Source: Theobroma cacao (Eukaryota; Streptophyta; Magnoliopsida; Malvales; Malvaceae). From it: DNA of 64,000 bases. The DNA is taken from positions 7,111,792 to 7,175,791 of the forward strand of contig NC_030852.1 in assembly GCF_000208745.1 (NCBI RefSeq). The letters run 5' to 3'. Below are positions 57,161 to 64,000 of the stretch, piece by piece; within the stretch, counting starts at the first letter, position 1, and every line of letters starts with the position of its first letter. A program made the translations under genes and the position numbers. The notes beneath the pieces were generated by a model that saw only the letters and a list, made by a program, of their open reading frames with translations, was not told where the DNA came from and did no database searches.

Positions 57161-60100
57161 ACGAATTCGTCCTCGAATTCGAATCGACGTAGAGTGAATA
57201 ATCAAAGTTTTAAAATTCTGCCACATCACTTTCGTCGGGCATTCTTAAAATAGTATCTTGGTCTTAGACATTATTTCGTCTTCCAATCTTTATAGAAAAC
57301 TTGACAATGTCATAATATATAATTTTGTGTACTACACTTCTTTGATCAAAACAATATCATTCTTCATCTTATAAAGAGAATTCAAATGTGTCATTAATTC
57401 TAGTTGCACCGCAATCAAATCAACCTTAAATTATCAATCATGCATGTTTACATAACCATTCACAATTCCTCTACTTTGATCTTTTATCAAACTTTCCAAC
57501 ATTCAAGCATTTATTCCACCATTGACTATAGGTCTAAATTATCAACCAATCTCTATTTTGTTTTACATACTTCCATACAAATCCCATTCAAGCATTTCAT
57601 AATACATAAGGATCAGAACAGGCATTATTTATTCATATATGTTCTACATCACGGATGATTCAAATCTGATAACCATTAGTAACCATATTCCTAAAAACAG
57701 AACTCCAATACTTTCATGATCGAGTACTTACTAAGTAGATCTCAACTCTTACCACAATGCATTTCAATAAATAATGACATTTTGAACACATCTTTATAGT
57801 CTTAGCCAATCTCTTTAATCAATAGCTCAACCAGTTAAGGTTAAAATTGCTCAAAATTTTTTCTTTAAAGTTCTTTTCCAAGTCTCATCTTGATTACTAA
57901 CCATCTCTATAATTCCAGAATCATAGTTAATTTATTAGTCATAAGCCACATAAAAAATATATCTAACTTGAGATTCCTCAAAGTCATTTCAGATGCCGAA
58001 TCTCACGGCCTCATTAGTTCATCATCCCGAAGATGAAACTAGACACTTATTTTTCCTTAAGTGCACTTTAAAATCAAAGAATCATCTACTAAGACCTTTC
58101 CGAAATTAACTTCTTTTAGCCTTTTTACCTTATAATATTAAATCCATAATTATTCATTCTCAATCATGGGCTTTATGTCAAACAAGGCAAATTTTAAACT
58201 TTTCTTACATAAATCCAAATGCACAACTTTCATGCATAAGTTATAAATTTTTTCCCAATCTTCATATATGAAAGCTATATATTGGAGCTATACCAAAACC
58301 GATACATTGTTTTCCATTGCCTTTTAGGATATTAAATTCATGGCATACTTCTCTATTTGTGTACTTCATAATAGCCTAACAAAGTCTAGCTTACAATTAG
58401 GCTAGTTCATATGTCAAGCTTCTCAGGTTATATCAAAAACACCAAGCTAATCATGACATGATAGAATTTTATGAACTTATACCAGAAGTATAAACACATA
58501 CCTTCAAGCTGACAGTATTATAATTAACTTGTTCACTACCAAGATCACCGATAGATTATCTTAGTCATTATTTAGTGCTATAACCACTGATAGAATATCA
58601 TCATCAAATCAAATTATAACTAACTCCGTATGAGTTCTTGTGCCAATTTGCAACATATATATTCATATATATATTTCTAAAAATTTCAACTTCAAGTAGT
58701 CTTAGGCATATCAAGCTCAATAAGCCACTTGTAATACTGAAATAACCAATAAATCAAGTTTAGGATCATCTCCTCTTATGTTTAATCAGATCGTGCTCAC
58801 CATCACGTGGGGAATACTCAAAACCGGTTTATGTGTTCTATTCTCATACAAGAGTCAATCACTAATTGCATCATCCCTAAGCACCACGTATCTTAAAAGC
58901 TGATTTTTCTTAGCCAGAATTCATATTCTAATATCATGCCTTTAGGTCATAGCTCATTACCAAAGTCTTTACTCATATATGAGTACTTAAAATCTCAAAT
59001 CAATCATCTCTTTTCTAAGTAGATCTCTATAATTTCTGTAGTGTATTTTTATTCCCTCACTAAGGGTAGTATCATCTAATCAGACCATATCACCATCGTT
59101 CTCTAAGCATTTGAAGCACAATTCAACCTTTTCCTTCCCTTAACAGGCACTTTACCTTGATAATTACTTAAAATAATTTGAAACTTGTGGGGGAAGCACG
59201 TTTCACAATTTATGCCTTGCATTTACAAGTATATCGAGACTGCATCCTCATCGGGTTTACATAATGGCAAGATAATCATTGCCTCAAACCAACATTTCCA
59301 AACATCCTTATATTTGCAACACATCTTTATACTTATGTGACATATTAGTCACGAGCCCCAACTTGACTAGATAGCCATTTGCTTTTTAAGCTTTAATGTT
59401 TTCTCATGCAATTTGCTCTTTAAGCTTTAATGTTTTCTCATTGTGAAAATCTCTTGAATTTATCTCACCAGGGTGTCCACAAGGTGGATACAAGTCCATA
59501 ACTTATAGTTCAATGCCTAAAGCAGTGAACACTATTTCACCGTTGAAGTTCTACGCTATATCATATTATACAAAATATAATCTCATAACTATGACAATGA
59601 AATTCTAAAGTTCCACCCCTATCTACCAATCATAGCTCCCTTTATGAGCATATACTTGTACACTGCTTGATTGTTCACAAGCCACTCATGGCCATCCAAA
59701 TTCAACCTCTTATAGTAAGTCAAACTAGTATATTGTTCTTATGCTTTTCAATACACTTCCAAAACACTTAAACACATCCTTTAATAGAATTTTGTTGAGG
59801 ACTTAGACAATCAAAGGCTTATCTTCAAAGCCACTCATAACTTTAACAATTTAATGTATGTTCGATAACATTTAGCTCATTGACCCCATTGGACATTATT
59901 TTAAGATCTCCCAAGGTGTCCTTGCTCTTATTTCTGATCGAACTAAACTAACTTAATATATTTGAATTGATTATCCTTAAGCTTCTTATGCTCATCATAA
60001 CAACTTCTATGTTTCACCCATCATTCATCTTAATGACTTTCAGCCTTTCACAACACACTTCTCATACATGTTAGGGCATTCTCAATCTCATGCCAAGCCT

Positions 60101-61344
60101 ATAGTCATGTAACCACCAATTAGGTTAAATCCTTCTATGGGATATCTCCTTCCATACGATGCATGCAAATCACAAGATGTACAACTCTAAGTGTATACCT
60201 ACTTATTGATAACCTCCATATATTTCATGGTCATGAAAACCACAATTTGCAAAACTAGCTTTCTATCACAAGTTTGTGATCGAAACATTATTCTCAACAT
60301 ATCTCACTTTGGACATATTTCACTACTAACATTCATATACCTTTACCATAACATTTAGTGCAAATTTGATGGAGGAATGATCTCTAAATAACTCTTAGGT
60401 ACATAAATATCAAAGTGTACTTTACCTTGCATTGCGATCTTAACTCTACTCATCAATCATTAACCATTAACATTGGTAAGGTGGACAATTCACTTAATTG
60501 TTGCATCTCACCTTTGCGGCCATAAGATCCAAATTCGTAAACTTAGGATGCAGAAGCTCCCTCTTCGAGCTTATCCAAAAGTCAACATTTTCTAAATCTC
60601 TTACCTTTGGAGAAACAAATTAAAGACTAATCATTTACATCATAGGTTGCATACTGAACCATATAGACTTTTAAAATGATCTTTAAAGCAACTTGTATAT
60701 TAAGCTCAAACATAGAACTCCATATGACATTTAGACTAAAATCAACACTTTTAAGTCATTTAACTTCAAGCTACCAAATCCACAACTAGTCCTTTAATCT
60801 TTTGGCTTCACGCTAAGCATAGCAAAATTCAAGATCATCTTTAGAGCAGATTTGTTTACTAGCCTTTTACTTGATGACCACACATCATTTATAACAATCA
60901 CTATTTACTCCAGTCAAGGTACGCCCCTCATTACCATTATCCCACGTGCTGCTTTATATTGACCTCAAATACAATTCATAGTTATCTAATTTTATTTTCA
61001 TCGACCATCATGGGCTCAAATTATAACTCCACTTAATGAACAAGTTATTACAAATCTATTAGTCCAACTCCACTTTCCTCCATCCTTAGTCGGGGGGATA
61101 TATCATTACATTAACCTTTTATTAGAAGCATTTGCTTAAAATTTTGCCAACAACCGCTCATGTCTTGGGTGGCATCTCAAACCTAGACGACGGCATCACT
61201 TATGACCTTTATATAACATTAGCAATAGGAGTTTATATAGCCTCCTGTCTATGACTTATGCTGCAGTCACAAATCATAAAGAAGACTCTACACTAACTTC
61301 GACAACTCCCCTAACTAACACAAGAGTTCCTAGGACTCGACTAA
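57161..61344 (-). other. Internal region of the LARD-like element, no genes recognised
   Basis: 4.2 kb without any frame resembling gag, protease, RT, RNase H or integrase on either strand. Only the edges are recognisable (PPT context on the left, TAGGTTTAGTCGAGTCCTAG next to the PBS on the right). Confidence 0.65.
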
Positions 61345-61366
61345 ACCTAGACTCTGATACCAACTT
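61345..61366 (-). other. Primer-binding site of the LARD-like element
   Basis: Minus strand AGTTGGTATCAGAGTCTAGG immediately after the LTR end TGACA. It matches the initiator tRNA-Met primer site with one change (AGAGT for AGAGC). Confidence 0.88.
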
Positions 61367-63758
61367 TGTCACAGCTCAAAACCCGAGCCATGACCGACAC
61401 ATGGGCCCAATAGGCATAGCCCACCAGGCCCAAGCAAGTCTCTCTATGTAAACCTTTTAGTAGTCCATCTATCACTTTTTTTTCTTTAGGATCTAAAACT
61501 CGTGATTTCTAATAACAATATCTTCAAATTTAAATCGTGAAAATCAAGTACATATAAAGTTCACAGCAAATCTCACAATTTATATTAAACCATCATATAT
61601 AAACATACAACCGACCCTTGACAACCAACGGAGTGACTCTGGGCATGGGTGCTATCATTAAAAGTCGCAGTGAACCTACAAAAAGATGAATAAAAGGAGC
61701 ACCTCAACCTAGGATCCAACTACCTTCGATCCTGAAAACTAAAACATGAAGTTGAAAAAAATGAGTATAAACCCGGTGAGTAAACATAGGAAGGGAACAA
61801 GCAAACGATACGGAAGATCTTTAGAAAACACGATACACTTGTATTGAAACCATGCAATTTGTATATCATAAACAAACTCGATGCCATGTTGACTTTTAAA
61901 TCATTTTAAAACATTTAGGAAATTCAACTTTCAACATTCAATGCAATCACATTTCAAACATGCATGAAACACATCAAGGTCAATCCCAACCAGACAACTT
62001 GGCTTAACGCATACAACTGCCATCCTCAACTAAGCTCATGTGCACTCTCACACCACACATTTCAAATATCATCATCATGTGCTCTCCCACACCACACATG
62101 GCATATATCATCATCATGTGCTCTCCCACACTACACATGGCATATATCATCGGCGTGTGCTCTCTCACAGTGCACATGGCACATATCATCGACATGTGCT
62201 CTCCCACAAAGCACACTACCGGCACCGTCATGTGCATTCCCACACCACACACACACGGTTATAATTATCATTCAACATTACATTTCCATGCATGGCACAC
62301 ATAACAACATGTAACAAGAATCTTTGCATAACAATACATCACATGCCACAATTCAATTGGAAATTCAACACAATATTTCAAATACGTAATTCATTACATT
62401 TTACATTTAAAAACGTAGAAGTATCACTTGTGAAAGCTTGTTCTCGTGCATAAATTTTAAAAGAGCCAACCAAGGATATTCTAACATTTCATTCAACACA
62501 TATGCATTTGTTCAAAACCTTTTAAATTCAAGTTCACTCACCTTACAAAACTAACACCAACAAGGTCCTAATCCAAGTAAGCCCTGAAGTACCATTAGCA
62601 CCTATATTTGTCAATAAACCATAACAACCTCAATTACGTCATAAATTGAATCTAATAATTCCAATAAATTTACACTAGACAATCTACACTTTAACCTAAC
62701 ATTTAACCTAAAATTCTTGTCTAATTCACAAACCCATTAGACCAACTATTCCAATTTAAAGTTTCTTTACCTGGATGAGCTTGGAGGTATATAGATCAAT
62801 AGAAACCTAATATTTTCAAGAAAAAAAATTTGAAGAAATTAGGAAATAAAATTTGAAAATATTAACCCATAAATTCTAAAATTCAAGAGTTGAAAATATA
62901 TACCTTTTGGCTTTAAAAATAAAGATCTGAAGTTGAAAGTTCAAGTGATGATGAAAGTGGAGTAGAAATGGAAAATAAAGAAAAGAAAGAAAGATTTTTT
63001 CTTTCCCCCTCCTAGGGTTTGGTTGTGCTGAAAAATGGGGTTGAAATTTATGGGTTTGGTGCACAAGGAGGTAGGAGAAGGAAGAAGTAAGAAAAGAAAG
63101 GAAAGGAAAAGAAAAGAAAAAAAACTTGATTTTTCATGGTGATGAGGAAAATCACATTGGGAGGAAAAAGAAGAAGAAGAAGAAAATGCCTTTTGGAGAG
63201 ATAAGGATCAACCATGGAAAAAGAAGAAAAGAGTCAAAGCTTTCTTTGGAAGCTTTGACCAAGCTAATGGTAAAATTACTATTTAGCCCTCCAAGTTTTT
63301 CATCTTTTTTAATTAAGTCCTCCCACAATATTTTAATTCCAATTTCTTTCTATTTTTCTTCCTTAACACTTGTATCAATAAAATATCAAGTTTTTACTTC
63401 ACTAACTCGTCTCCATAATATTTAAATATATACTTACCCGCTTGTGCTCTATTTAATAAAGGCATGTGAGCCTCGCTAACGCCGTTTTCCATCAAAATTC
63501 ATTCTTACTTCTTCTCCCCCACTTGGATTAGTCGTATACTCCTCCTACATGACTACTTTCAACAATTAATAAAATATTAATATTTTAATATTATTTTATT
63601 CTAAAATTTTCTCCTAGCCTTCTAAGGCTCCAAAACATCTTACTTTGCCTCGATTCACTTCTGAATCACCTTTTATCTCATTAATTCATCCTTGATAAAA
63701 ATATTATTATTTAATTACTATTTCCTTTCATGTGAAATATTTTATTCCAAACTATGCC
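61367..63758 (-). repeat. 5' LTR of the LARD-like element (interrupted at 63758)
   Basis: The left end (plus strand TGTCACAGCTCAAAACCCGAG) is the reverse complement of the conserved chromovirus LTR end. It contains the GTGCAC-type minisatellite and a C/T-rich leader-like region at 62900-63240. Its start is not reached, because another LTR is inserted at 63759. Confidence 0.82.
62035..62255 (-). repeat. Minisatellite in the LARD 5' LTR
   Basis: Five units of 42-45 bp with core TCATGTGCTCTCCCACACCA followed by CACATGGCATATATCA (plus strand). This is the reverse complement of the GTGTGGGAGTGCACA-type arrays in the plus-strand LTRs. Repetitive peptides in open frames here (such as SSCALPHHTWHI) are a by-product. 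Confidence 0.88.
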
Positions 63759-64000
63759 TGTCAAACCCTGCTTTGTAAAATAATTATTACGTCATGTCCT
63801 TTGTAAAATAATTATTACGTCATTTACATGCTCGATAGAATGTTTGTATATTTAGGAAGTTCGAGAAATTGTTAAAAGACGATATTGCCCCTAATGGTAC
63901 CATTGAGTCGATTAAGCCTCGAACTAGTTCAAATAGGAATTTTAAGGTGAAATTAAGAGTTTCACAGTTCAGGGATGACTCAAAATGGTAATTTGGAGTT
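63759..64000 (+). mobile_element. Start of another chromovirus LTR (runs off the window)
   Basis: Begins TGTCAAACCCTG. From about 63872 it matches the start of the 3-kb solo LTR at 31306 (TTAAAAGACG, CGAACTAGTTCAAATAG, GTAATTTGGAGTT). It carries an extra ~31-bp tandem duplication (TTTGTAAAATAATTATTACG twice, 63772-63822). It is inserted in the opposite orientation into the LARD 5' LTR. Confidence 0.85.

Larger units (their letters stand above)
56570..63758 (-). mobile_element. LARD-like non-coding chromovirus derivative
   Basis: Minus-strand element: 5' LTR on the right (63758-61367), PBS 61366-61345, about 4.2 kb internal region without any recognisable gag or pol, PPT at 57160-57145, and a 3' LTR of which only the first ~575 bp remain (57144-56570). 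The PBS (TTGGTATCAGAGTCTAGG) and the LTR end (GGGCTATGCCTATTGGGCCC) are chromovirus-type. An element with LTRs, PBS and PPT but no coding DNA fits a large retrotransposon derivative. Alternatively the genes have decayed past recognition. Confidence 0.75.

Noticed and set aside
61964..62314. Repetitive protein frame (SSCALPHHTWHI units)
   Set aside because: Frame across an LTR minisatellite. Equivalent frames open in all three phases, so there is no coding evidence.

Overview
The window is nuclear DNA of a flowering plant, most likely a eudicot. It is AT-rich, its genes have spliced GT/AG introns, it carries a chloroplast-type YGGT gene, and almost all the rest is plant LTR retrotransposon and Mutator-like DNA. 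I cannot name the species. There are no bacterial operons, CRISPR arrays or rRNA genes, and I recognised no tRNA gene.

Host genes occupy only about the first 3.9 kb. A plus-strand YGGT-family exon (1002-1538, CCB3/YlmG-like) faces an eight-exon minus-strand gene (1888-3743). The exon-intron structure of the latter can be followed base by base to a 279-residue CDCA7-like 4CXXC-R1 zinc-finger protein. Its upstream region carries a perfect match to the plant G2/M element MSA and a weaker E2F-like site, fitting a cell-cycle gene.

From about 4.7 kb on, the window is a nest of transposons. In order: a MITE-like element (4748-5510); a complete but decayed Sirevirus-like Ty1/copia element (5533-16073, perfect 5-bp target duplication ATTAG) with gag, pol and an extra env-like frame; a second MITE copy in opposite orientation; and a MuDR-type MULE (16534-23676) with terminal inverted repeats of about 430 bp, whose transposase gene holds a microsatellite-filled intron. 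Next come a copia-type LTR remnant (25498-29653) with a chromovirus solo LTR inside it (26656-29200), and an Athila-like LTR and gag fragment (30626-35988) split by a 3-kb solo LTR (31306-34344, target duplication AAAAG). An unresolved LTR-like block (35989-38450) follows.

A full-length Tekay/Del-like chromovirus (38451-49800, target duplication ACATA) comes next. Its 5' LTR contains a copia solo LTR (39644-40717), and its PBS and the end of its 5' LTR are deleted. A 97-base run of N lies in its 3' LTR. The last third is on the minus strand: an Athila-like gag-protease element without RT or integrase (about 50.1-55.4 kb), a second Athila leader and LTR fragment, and a non-coding chromovirus derivative (LARD-like, 56570-63758). 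Another chromovirus LTR begins inside the 5' LTR of that derivative at 63759.

No retroelement here is coding-competent: stops, frameshifts and missing catalytic residues run through all of them. The most unusual shared pattern is that LTRs of two superfamilies each carry dispersed degenerate copies of a short palindrome (TAATCGATTA, GTATCGATAC, TTAGTCGACTAA, TTCTCGCTGCAGCGAGAA). The chromovirus LTRs also carry a GTGCAC-containing minisatellite at a matching place.
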